Origin: Ardenticatenaceae bacterium
GTDB lineage: Bacteria > Chloroflexota > Anaerolineae > Promineifilales > Promineifilaceae
Length of the DNA: 44,808 bases
Reading direction: 5' to 3'
Assembly (NCBI GenBank): GCA_030065875.1
Contig: JASJCR010000071.1
Span: 1-44,808, forward strand
Shown: in pieces, positions 15,239 to 22,049 of the stretch
Numbering within the stretch: the stretch's first letter is position 1
How the letters are laid out: each line of letters opens with the position of its first letter
Made by a program: the position numbers and the translations under genes
Notes under the pieces: model-generated
What the model was told of the DNA's origin: nothing
Database searches by the model: none
What the model saw: only the letters and a program-made list of their open reading frames with translations

Positions 15239-15541
15239 ATGTCAAACACGATTGAAATTGTGCTGTTTGAACTGGTTGATGGGGTTGCGGAGGACGATTT
15301 TCTAGCCGCAGTGGACGCGATGCAGGATGACCTGAATCAAATGTCGGGGTATATAGATCGGGAGTTGAGCCGGGATAAAAACGGCCGGTGGGTTGATGTG
15401 CTCCACTGGGCGTCACTGGATGAAGCAATGGCCGCGGCCGAGGCGCTAATGAGCTGGCCATCGGGGCAAAAATTCGGCTCGATGATCGATCCGGAATCGA
15501 TCCAGATGCTGCATACCCAACCGCGTTATCAGCATTTATAA
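15239..15541 (+). CDS. Small ABM-like (dimeric alpha-beta barrel) protein of unknown function
   Basis: A 100-residue protein beginning MSNTIEIVLFELVDGVAED and containing SGYIDRELSRDKNGRWVDVLHW and PSGQKFGSMIDPESIQML. The alternation of strands and helices, and the position of the RELSRDKNGRWVDVLHW strand pair, resemble ABM/EthD-like ferredoxin-fold domains, but I see no diagnostic catalytic residue. ATG at 15239 has a strong aaggag at 15225-15230; an upstream in-frame start at 15176 would translate repeat DNA and is rejected. Proteins of this size are often found beside WYL regulators, so regulation by the 14171 gene is a reasonable inference. Confidence 0.75.
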   Translation: MSNTIEIVLFELVDGVAEDDFLAAVDAMQDDLNQMSGYIDRELSRDKNGRWVDVLHWASLDEAMAAAEALMSWPSGQKFGSMIDPESIQMLHTQPRYQHL

Positions 15542-15581
15542 TTAATTTTTTTAAGTCGTTTACAAAAAGAATTGTTAAAAG

Positions 15582-15669
15582 AAGCCACGGATTAACACGG
15601 ATTTCCACAGATTTCTCTCTAGCTCCTGCGGAGCTCTGCGAAAATCTGTGTTAATCCGTGGCTGTTTTT
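15582..15669. repeat. Inverted repeat with agccacggattaacacgg arms (family C, copy 2)
   Basis: Arms at 15582-15603 and 15642-15663 pair almost perfectly; the second is followed by gtttttt, so it could end transcription of the 15239 gene. The 40-bp left flank (ttttttaagt...caaaaa...gttaaaagaa) is also shared with 41599-41632. A second, looser inverted repeat (ccacggaaacaca / tgtgtttttgtgg) lies at 15697-15747. Confidence 0.85.
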
Positions 15670-15772
15670 TAATAAAATTTATTGTGATTCGCTTAACCAC
15701 GGAAACACAAAAAGCACGAAAATAACTTCATTCTGTGTTTTTGTGGTGAATACATCATATACAGGAGGACAA

Positions 15773-16363
15773 ATGGATGAAAAAGTGCGGTGCGCCTGGT
15801 GTGGCACAACCGATCAACTGTATATCGATTACCACGACCAGGAGTGGGGGGTGCCGATTTACGATGATCGTTTGCTGTTTGCCAAGCTCATTCTCGATGG
15901 GGCGCAGGCCGGCTTGAGCTGGATTACGATTTTGCGCAAGCGCGAAAATTACTGGGCGGCGTTTGATCAATTTGACCCACAAAAGATCGCCCGCTACGAT
16001 GATGAAAAAATCGAGGAACTGCTGCAAAATCCCGGCATCGTGCGTAATAAGCTCAAGGTGCGGTCGGCCGTAAAAAACGCCCGCGGCTTTTTGAAAATTC
16101 AGGATGAGGCTGGGTCATTCAGCGATTTTTTATGGGGATTTGTGGGCGGTTCACCGATCCAAAACGGCTGGCAGACGATGACGGAGGTGCCAGCGGAAAC
16201 GGCTGAATCCCGGGCGATGAGCAAGGCCCTAAAAAAATACGGTTTTTCGTTTGTGGGTCCAACGATCTGCTATGCGTTTATGCAGGCGGTGGGGATGGTC
16301 AACGATCATACAATCGAATGTTTTCGCCAAAATGAAATTAGGAATATGATCTTAAGAGGGTAA
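15773..16363 (+). CDS. tag: DNA-3-methyladenine glycosylase I
   Basis: A 196-residue Tag enzyme that excises 3-methyladenine from alkylated DNA in base-excision repair. The four zinc ligands match E. coli Tag: C7 (VRCAWC), H21 (YHDQEWGVP), H179 and C183 (DHTIEC). The helix-hairpin-helix region GLSWITILRKRENYWAAFD and FVGPTICYAFMQAVGMVNDH are canonical, and length is normal. ATG at 15773 has a perfect aggagg (15763-15768); an upstream in-frame start at 15743 is rejected. It follows two repeat hairpins and is probably monocistronic. Another alkylation-repair gene (MGMT fusion) is at 24968. Confidence 0.96.
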   Translation: MDEKVRCAWCGTTDQLYIDYHDQEWGVPIYDDRLLFAKLILDGAQAGLSWITILRKRENYWAAFDQFDPQKIARYDDEKIEELLQNPGIVRNKLKVRSAVKNARGFLKIQDEAGSFSDFLWGFVGGSPIQNGWQTMTEVPAETAESRAMSKALKKYGFSFVGPTICYAFMQAVGMVNDHTIECFRQNEIRNMILRG

Positions 16364-16422
16364 ATCGTACCTAAATTCTTAGGTTGCCAAATTAATTACT
16401 TCTATCTGCCTGGGGAGAAATC

Positions 16423-16866
16423 ATGAGAAAGTTTGTTACTTTTTCGTTAGCTGGTGTTCTTTTAATCATGATTTGCTTTGGAATTTGGTTCTTCATGTTG
16501 CAAAGTAACGAAATTCCCAGATCAGCATTCGAACAAATTATTGACCCTGGTGGAATGCTAGACTTCAAATCCCTGGAAGGGACCAAACACAACTGGAAGA
16601 CCTATCCTGTTTTTGTTCGATTTGAAGCTGATGGTATGTCAGAGTTCTTAGCTCATGAAGCGTATGAACCTATAGCCTGTGTGACTATTGAAAACGGATT
16701 TGAATTACCAGAAGATTTTGAATTTGATTTTTCAAATGATTGGATTCCAATTATCAATGACCGATCAAGCTGTTATATCGAGTGGTATGCAAGTAAGGAT
16801 TGGAATTATGCGCATCACGGTTTACTCATAACCCCTGAAGAGCCGATCTACTTTTATGGAAGGTAG
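16423..16866 (+). CDS. Membrane-anchored protein of unknown function, paralog of the 17792 gene
   Basis: A 147-residue protein with one N-terminal membrane segment (about 5-27, VTFSLAGVLLIMICFGIWFF), the rest probably extracytoplasmic. I do not recognise a domain. It aligns with the protein at 17792: HNWKTYPVFVRFEAD with DTWQGYAIYLRFEAA, EAYEPIAC with EEYEPADC, then a DW-P...C...W...H block and a final YFYG/YFAG. Two cysteines (in PIAC and RSSC) are shared and may form a disulfide. ATG at 16423 has ggggag at 16412-16417. The gene is noticeably AT-rich and lacks the CGGCCG palindrome common in its neighbours, suggesting different age or origin. Confidence 0.8.
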   Translation: MRKFVTFSLAGVLLIMICFGIWFFMLQSNEIPRSAFEQIIDPGGMLDFKSLEGTKHNWKTYPVFVRFEADGMSEFLAHEAYEPIACVTIENGFELPEDFEFDFSNDWIPIINDRSSCYIEWYASKDWNYAHHGLLITPEEPIYFYGR

Positions 16867-16890
16867 AGTGAAGAGAAATTCGTAATTCAC

Positions 16891-17271
16891 TTATTCTCGT
16901 ATGGAAATGATGTCTACTCCAACACTGAGATTGAGCCAGACTTGATCGGCCGTTAGGATCGGCAGCTTGCGATTAATGGCCAAAGCAAGGCAGGCCCGGT
17001 CACCCAGAGAAAAGCCAAGCGGTTTTGTGATGGGAAGGAGTTCAGCGGCAATCATGGCCTCCTGGATTGAAAACGGGATAATCCGCACGGCCGAGGCCAT
17101 GATTTTGGGGGCGACCACTTTGGTTGCATGACCATCACGCGTAAAACGACCCAACACTTCGCTAAAATTGACGGTCGATAAACAGCTTTCTGAAATATGG
17201 GAAGAGACCTTTTTGTAACCACTCTCCCGAAAGAGAAATGCCAGGAAGGCGGATGCATCCAATACAATCAT
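16891..17271 (-). CDS. vapC: VapC-type PIN-domain toxin
   Basis: A 126-residue PIN-domain ribonuclease, toxin of a type II toxin-antitoxin pair. The four acidic active-site residues are present: D5 (MIVLDASAFLAFL), E38 (STVNFSEVL), D91 (SLGDRACLALA) and D109 (ILTADQVW). When free it should cut RNA, typically tRNA or rRNA, and stop translation; the antitoxin blocks it. Its ATG overlaps the antitoxin stop by 4 bp, as is usual. The pair is oriented against its flanking genes and sits between two paralogous membrane-protein genes, as if inserted between them. The fold and motifs are sure; the target is unknown. Confidence 0.93.
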   Translation of the reverse strand: MIVLDASAFLAFLFRESGYKKVSSHISESCLSTVNFSEVLGRFTRDGHATKVVAPKIMASAVRIIPFSIQEAMIAAELLPITKPLGFSLGDRACLALAINRKLPILTADQVWLNLSVGVDIISIRE

Positions 17272-17522
17272 TCGCGGGCGGCCTCTGCCCGCCGCTCCTC
17301 AATCAAGGTTTCAACAACATTTGCCGGTTTCTGGCCCTGATATAGGGTTTCAACCCACTTTTGCAGTTCCGACGGTGAAATTTGCGAGGGTGTTTCACCC
17401 ATAACCACTTCACGCAGTATCGCTCTCGCTTCAGCTTCCATGCTGCGGCCGGCTTTGGCAGCGCGAATTCGAAGCTGGGCATGAACTTCATCAGGCAAAT
17501 TACGGATATTGAGAATCGCCAT
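17268..17522 (-). CDS. FitA/VapB-like ribbon-helix-helix antitoxin
   Basis: An 84-residue antitoxin. The N-terminal ribbon-helix-helix is MAILNIRNLPDEVHAQLRIR then AAKAGRSMEAEARAILREVV, typical of FitA-like proteins that dimerise, bind their own promoter and neutralise the toxin through the C-terminal tail (about 50-84). ATG at 17522 has aagggg upstream on the minus strand; a longer frame to 17666 would run through the promoter and repeat DNA and is rejected. The next gene is the toxin, overlapping by 4 bp. Direct repeats in the promoter (17555-17573) are candidate operator half-sites. Confidence 0.92.
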   Translation of the reverse strand: MAILNIRNLPDEVHAQLRIRAAKAGRSMEAEARAILREVVMGETPSQISPSELQKWVETLYQGQKPANVVETLIEERRAEAARE

Positions 17523-17558
17523 ACTTAGATCCCCTTCAAAATAATCATATGTGCATTC

Positions 17559-17587
17559 ATTGTATTCATTGTAGGCAACAGAGTCAA
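17559..17587 (-). promoter_or_regulatory. Sigma-70-type promoter of the toxin-antitoxin operon with direct-repeat operator
   Basis: On the minus strand TTGACT (17582-17587) and TACAAT (17559-17564) are separated by exactly 17 bp, and the -10 is 36 bp upstream of the antitoxin ATG. The -10 hexamer is part of a tandem duplication tacaatgaa-tacaatgaa, well placed for ribbon-helix-helix autoregulation. Confidence 0.75.
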
Positions 17588-17589
17588 TT

Positions 17590-17720
17590 TTTTTAAGTCC
17601 TAAGTCCTGAGTTGAAAGTCCCAAGTAATGATCGGGACCGTTAATTAGGTACCCAGATTTCAGCAAACGTTCAAGCTAACGCTCGAAATAAAATTACTCA
17701 GCCCTTTTAGCTCAGAACTT
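17590..17720. repeat. agtcctgagt-type repeats (family F)
   Basis: Units such as aagtcctaagtcctgagtt (17595-17615) and gctcagaacttaggacttc (17707-17725) in opposite orientation. The same vocabulary occurs at 18318-18342, 19112-19143, 19257-19288, 34823-34936 and 40970-41006. No gene lies in the 269 bp between the antitoxin and 17792 apart from the promoter. Confidence 0.8.
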
Positions 17721-17791
17721 AGGACTTCTTTCTTCGGTCTTCCCGCACTTGAGTGCCTGCATCCTAACCACAGATAATCTAGAATGGAAAG

Positions 17792-18295
17792 ATGAATAAT
17801 AAAGTAATTTTTGCGGCAATTATCGTGGGTGGTGTGGCGACTTTGGGTTTGTGCTTGGTGCTGGTATTTTTCCTGTTTGGCGGTATCGCCTTTACAACCG
17901 CCTCCAGGTCAGTGGTCCAATCGGGCAACACGGCCGAGGAGATGCTCACGGCGGTCATTTCCCCACCAGCCTCACTCCAGATCACCAATTTGCAAGGTGG
18001 TGGCGACACCTGGCAAGGATACGCGATTTATCTGCGTTTTGAGGCGGCCGATTTTGATGATTTTTTGCTGGAAGAAGAGTATGAACCGGCCGACTGTGAG
18101 GCGATTTTAGACGGCCTGACCCGCATGAGCGATTTTCAGGATCAATTTTCACCCCCCTGGATGCCTAGTGAGATTGATAAGCCGGCCTGCTTCCTAAAAT
18201 CGGCTGTGGCCAACAGCTGGACCCATTTTGGCACCCACTATGTCCTCATTGATTTGCAGGGTGATACGGTTTATTTTGCGGGGATTGGTAGTTAG
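17792..18295 (+). CDS. Membrane-anchored protein of unknown function, paralog of the 16423 gene
   Basis: A 167-residue protein with one strongly hydrophobic N-terminal segment (about 5-33, VIFAAIIVGGVATLGLCLVL and on) and a soluble, probably extracytoplasmic domain. It shares the YLRFEA, EEYEPADCEAI, PWMP...ACF and DTVYFAGIG blocks with the protein at 16423 but is 20 residues longer, with a Ser/Thr-rich stalk after the membrane helix. Unlike its paralog it has the normal base composition of the region, with several CGGCCG sites. ATG at 17792 has ggaaa just upstream. The stop codon directly precedes a GTGTTGGGTGATGGG repeat. No function is assigned. Confidence 0.8.
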   Translation: MNNKVIFAAIIVGGVATLGLCLVLVFFLFGGIAFTTASRSVVQSGNTAEEMLTAVISPPASLQITNLQGGGDTWQGYAIYLRFEAADFDDFLLEEEYEPADCEAILDGLTRMSDFQDQFSPPWMPSEIDKPACFLKSAVANSWTHFGTHYVLIDLQGDTVYFAGIGS

Positions 18296-18341
18296 GTGTT
18301 GGGTGATGGGTGTTAGGATTTAGGACTTACGACTCAGGTCT

Positions 18342-19109
18342 TTAAACTCCAATTTTGAGGCTGACCGGGCAGTGGTCTGAACCCATGACCTCGGGATGAA
18401 TGGCCGCATCGATCAGCATCGATTTGGCCTCTGGTGAGGCAAAAAAGTAATCGAGCCGCCAGCCGACGTTGCGCTCGCGGGCGGTGCCGATCTGGGTCCA
18501 CCAGCTGTATGCGCCTTCCTGATCGGGATAAAAATGGCGGTAGGTGTCGATGTATCCCATCTCCACAATTTGATCGAGCCACACTCGTTCCTCCGGCATA
18601 AAGCCGGTTTTTTTGACATTTTGTTTTGGCCGGGCCAGATCAATCGGATGATGGGAGGTGTTGACGTCGCCACAAAAGAAGACCTTCCGCCCCTCCCGGC
18701 GCAGCTGCTCACAATAGGCCAGAAAGGCCGCTTTGTAAGCCATTTTGTAGGGGATGCGGCTGTGATCCCGGCCGCCGTTGGGAAAATAGGCGGTGATCAA
18801 GACAAAATCCCCATAATCAGCCACAATCGTCCGCCCTTCACGGTCGTATTCGGGAATGCCGAGGCCGATCTGCACCTTTAACGGCTCTTTCTTGGTGATG
18901 AGTGCCACCCCGCTGTACCCTTTTTTCTCGGCCGTGGCCCAATACGTCCGGTATCCTTTTGGCTCCAAAATGTCCGCCGTCAACTGCTCCGGCCACGCTT
19001 TCGTTTCCTGCAGACCGATCACATCCGGCTGCTCAGCATAAAGCCAGTCGAGAAACCCCTTGCGCACCGCCGCACGAACGCCGTTGACGTTCCAGCTATA
19101 TAGATTCAT
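18342..19109 (-). CDS. xth: Exodeoxyribonuclease III / AP endonuclease
   Basis: A 255-residue exonuclease III family enzyme that cuts DNA 5' to abasic sites and has 3'-phosphodiesterase and exonuclease activity in base-excision repair. Conserved residues: N7 (YSWNVNGVRAA), E35 (IGLQETKAWP), Y/N in TAYFPNGG, the FFCGDVN Asp-Asn pair, and the terminal GWRLDYFF and SDHCPV (catalytic Asp-His). Length is normal. The ATG at 19107-19109 is preceded on the minus strand by aagga, which belongs to a family F agtcctaagg repeat, so the repeat appears to supply the ribosome-binding site. The stop codon is the first triplet of a TAAAGACCTGAGTC repeat. Confidence 0.95.
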   Translation of the reverse strand: MNLYSWNVNGVRAAVRKGFLDWLYAEQPDVIGLQETKAWPEQLTADILEPKGYRTYWATAEKKGYSGVALITKKEPLKVQIGLGIPEYDREGRTIVADYGDFVLITAYFPNGGRDHSRIPYKMAYKAAFLAYCEQLRREGRKVFFCGDVNTSHHPIDLARPKQNVKKTGFMPEERVWLDQIVEMGYIDTYRHFYPDQEGAYSWWTQIGTARERNVGWRLDYFFASPEAKSMLIDAAIHPEVMGSDHCPVSLKIGV

Positions 19110-19196
19110 ACGTAGTCCTTAGTCCTGAGTTAAAAGTGCTAAGTTAGGTGATCGAAATTGGGACTTGACATGGTGAAAAATGGGCTTATGCTGCGG

Positions 19197-19258
19197 CATC
19201 ACCCATCACCCATCACCCATCACCCATCACCCATCACCCATCACCCATCACCCATCAC
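19197..19258. repeat. CACCCAT perfect heptamer array
   Basis: About eight to nine uninterrupted copies of cacccat, period 7, between the exonuclease III start and the glucosidase stop. With agtcctgagt units on both sides it fills the 156-bp gap. Exact copies suggest active slippage. Confidence 0.95.
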
Positions 19259-19265
19259 TTAGCAC

Positions 19266-21914
19266 TTAGGACTCAGCACTTAGAACTTGTATGAGCGTGG
19301 CCACCAACCCGGTCCAGCCGGTTTGATGGGATGCGCCAAGACCGGCACCGTTGTCGCCGTGGAAATATTCAAAAAACCAGATGTAATCTCGCCAGTGAGG
19401 GTCATCCTGTAGTTTGCGCACTCCGCCGTAAACCGGCCGTTCACCCTGGTCATTTTGCTGGAAAAGCTGCACCAGCCTTTTGCTCAAAATGGTGGCCACT
19501 TCGTGCAGGGTCACTTCTTTTCCTGATCCGGTGGGAAACTCAATGGTAAAATCCTCACCGTAATATTGATGATATTTTTTTAGCGCTTCGATCAACAGGT
19601 AATTAATGGGAAACCAGACCGGACCGCGCCAGTTGGAGTTGCCGCCAAAAAGTCCGGTTCGAGATTCGGCCGGTTGATAGTCGATGCTAAATTGCTCCCC
19701 GTTTACAACAACAGCATAGGAAGTCTGGTGGATTTTAGAAAGAGAGCGAATACCGTAAGGCGATAAAAATTCCGCTTCGTCGAGCATATAGCGCAGCACC
19801 TGTCGCAGCCTGTCCGGGGTGATGATTGACAGAATATGGCACTCATCAACTCCCAACCTGTCAGGGCTGGCGATATGTTGCTGAACAGTTGGCCGGTGCT
19901 CCATAAACCAGTGCATTCTTCGCTGAAAGTCCGGCATTCGTTCCAGCAGGTCGTGGGGCAATATCTCCACGGCCAGCAGCGGCATCAGCCCTACCAGCGA
20001 GCGCACCTTGAGGGGGATATAGCGGCCGTCAGGGGGGTGGAGGACGTCGTAGAAAAAGCCGTCTTCTTCATCCCAGAGACCGCGGCCGTCGAACGCCATA
20101 CCGATGGCGTCGGCGATGGCCAGAAAATGTTCAAAAAATTTGGTGGCCAGATCCTGATAGACCGGATTTTCCTCGGCCAATTCCAGGGCGATACGGAGCA
20201 TCCCCAGGCTGTAAAAAGCCATCCAGGCGGTGCCGTCCGCCTGATCGATATGACCGCCGGTTGGCAGAATGTCGCTGCGATCAAAAAGGCTGATGTTATC
20301 GAGCCCCAAAAAGCCACCCTGAAAGACGTTGTTGCCGTCCGCATCCTTGCGGTTGACCCACCAGGTGAAGTTGAGCAGGAGCTTGTGAAAGACCGCTTCC
20401 AGAAAATCGCGATCGGCCGTGCCGCTTTGCTCCGCGTCAATTTGATAAACGCGCCACGCGCCCCAGGCGTGAACCGGTGGATTAACGTCACCAAACGCCC
20501 ATTCATAGGCCGGCAGCTGCCCGTTGGGATGCATGTACCACTCGCGAGTCATCAAAATAATTTGTCGTTTGGCAAAATCCGGATCGACCATGGCCAGCGG
20601 CAGACAGTGAAAAGCGGAATCCCAGACGGCGTACCATGGATATTCCCATTTATCCGGCATCGAGATCAGGTCGAAGTTATTGAGGTGTTCCCAATCGCTG
20701 TTGCGGCCGTTTTTTCGCTGTTGCGGCGGCTTCGGCATGCCCGGATCGCCCTCAAGCCACTGAGGGATATCGACGTAGTAAAGCTGTTTACTCCACAACA
20801 TGCCGGCCAGCGCCTGCCTCTGGATGTGGCGGTCGTCAGTGGAGAGATCTTTTGGCTGAACCGCAGCGTAAAATTCGTTGGCCTCATCAAGTCGCCGGGC
20901 AAAAATGCGGTCAAACTGCTGAAAAGGGGCTTTCAACGCTTCACGAGTCAGACGCAGCCGAACGACGACTTCATCACCGGGTTCGATGCTCCCCCGGAAG
21001 TGTGCTGCGGTTTTGGTGCCCTCGAGGTTGGGGTTAACGGCCGCCTCTTCTCCTTCGATTACATAGCGGTGGAAAGCATCTTTGACGTAGGGAGAAGGAG
21101 ATGATGTATCGAACAGCCGTTCATAGTTTGTTTCGTTTTCGGTGAAGAGCCACTCATCTACGCTGTTGGCGTAGAGAAAGTAATCGCCGGCGGCCGGGTG
21201 GGTTACTTTGACGCTGGCAGAATCGTTTTGCCTGAGGTGCGGTTTTTGGGAAATGTCTCCCATAGGACCTTTTGGATACCCCCAGCTCCAAGTATTGCGA
21301 AACCACAGCTGAGGCAGCAGTGTGAGTTCAGCCGCTTCTGGACCGCGATTGACGGCCGTGATTTTGACCAGAATATCGTCTTCGTTGACCTTGGCGTATT
21401 CAACAAACACGTCAAAATAGCGGTCCTGATCAAAGACACCGGTGTCGAGAATCTCGTACTCAAACTCATCCAGCCCTCGCCGATCATTTTCCTCGATCAG
21501 ATCCTGATAGGGAAATGCCGCCTGGGGATATTTGTACAGCATTTTCATGTAGCTGTGGGTGGGCGTGCTGTCCAGATAAAAGTAGGCTTCTTTGACGTCT
21601 TCCCCGTGGTTCCCCTGATTCCCGGTTAGTCCGAAAAGCCGTTCTTTGAGGATGGGATCCCGGCCGTTCCACAGGGCTAGCGAGAAGCAGATGTACTGGC
21701 TGCGGTCTGAGATTCCAGCCAGACCATCTTCGTTCCAGCGGTAAGCCCGGCTGCGCGCATGATCGTGTGGAAAAAATTCCCAGGCGGTGCCGTCAGAGCT
21801 GTAATCCTCGCGCACCGTGCCCCAGGCCCGCTCACTCAAATACGGCCCCCAGTTTTTCCAGTTGCTTTTTTGGTTTCGATAATTTTTGAGTCGTTTATGT
21901 TCTGCTGTTGACAT
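19266..21914 (-). CDS. GH63 / MGH1-like glycoside hydrolase
   Basis: An 882-residue glucosidase-like protein of the GH63/MGH1 group, (alpha/alpha)6-barrel enzymes that cleave alpha-glucosides or mannosyl/glucosyl-glycerate. The N-terminal part (1-330) looks like a beta-rich domain; the barrel holds WDSAFHCLPLAMVDPDFA, then GQLPAYEWAFGDVNPPVHAW, a TGLFGGNSNWRGPVWFPINY block with the acidic and tryptophan residues of the active site, and a terminal WFFEYFHGDNGAGLGASHQT. No signal peptide is visible, so it should be cytosolic. The final residues LSAES and the stop codon are read from a family F agtcct-type repeat, so the C-terminus has been trimmed or extended by repeat DNA. The adjacent debranching enzyme suggests storage-glucan or compatible-solute turnover. 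Confidence 0.88.
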   Translation of the reverse strand: MSTAEHKRLKNYRNQKSNWKNWGPYLSERAWGTVREDYSSDGTAWEFFPHDHARSRAYRWNEDGLAGISDRSQYICFSLALWNGRDPILKERLFGLTGNQGNHGEDVKEAYFYLDSTPTHSYMKMLYKYPQAAFPYQDLIEENDRRGLDEFEYEILDTGVFDQDRYFDVFVEYAKVNEDDILVKITAVNRGPEAAELTLLPQLWFRNTWSWGYPKGPMGDISQKPHLRQNDSASVKVTHPAAGDYFLYANSVDEWLFTENETNYERLFDTSSPSPYVKDAFHRYVIEGEEAAVNPNLEGTKTAAHFRGSIEPGDEVVVRLRLTREALKAPFQQFDRIFARRLDEANEFYAAVQPKDLSTDDRHIQRQALAGMLWSKQLYYVDIPQWLEGDPGMPKPPQQRKNGRNSDWEHLNNFDLISMPDKWEYPWYAVWDSAFHCLPLAMVDPDFAKRQIILMTREWYMHPNGQLPAYEWAFGDVNPPVHAWGAWRVYQIDAEQSGTADRDFLEAVFHKLLLNFTWWVNRKDADGNNVFQGGFLGLDNISLFDRSDILPTGGHIDQADGTAWMAFYSLGMLRIALELAEENPVYQDLATKFFEHFLAIADAIGMAFDGRGLWDEEDGFFYDVLHPPDGRYIPLKVRSLVGLMPLLAVEILPHDLLERMPDFQRRMHWFMEHRPTVQQHIASPDRLGVDECHILSIITPDRLRQVLRYMLDEAEFLSPYGIRSLSKIHQTSYAVVVNGEQFSIDYQPAESRTGLFGGNSNWRGPVWFPINYLLIEALKKYHQYYGEDFTIEFPTGSGKEVTLHEVATILSKRLVQLFQQNDQGERPVYGGVRKLQDDPHWRDYIWFFEYFHGDNGAGLGASHQTGWTGLVATLIQVLSAES

Positions 21915-22049
21915 AGAAATAATAGCTAATTACTAGTTGCTAATTGCCAATAGCTAGATAGTGTATTCGTTATTGGCTATTAAAATTTTGGTGTAATAGT
22001 TTATTCGTAAATCGTATCTCGTCTTTCGTAAATCGTAAATCGTATCTCG
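21915..22049. repeat. Mixed ctaattg/ttcgtaaatcgtatc repeats
   Basis: ctaatt/ctattg units (21925-21985) and then ttcgtaaatcgtatctcgtc units with 7-bp period (22002-22049). The debranching enzyme stop codon (complement of 22050-22052) is followed without gap by this repeat. No gene. Confidence 0.85.

Noticed and set aside
19836..21104. 422-residue open frame on the plus strand inside the glucosidase gene
   Set aside because: Antisense shadow of the GH63-like gene; no recognisable domain, and the minus-strand protein is clearly real.
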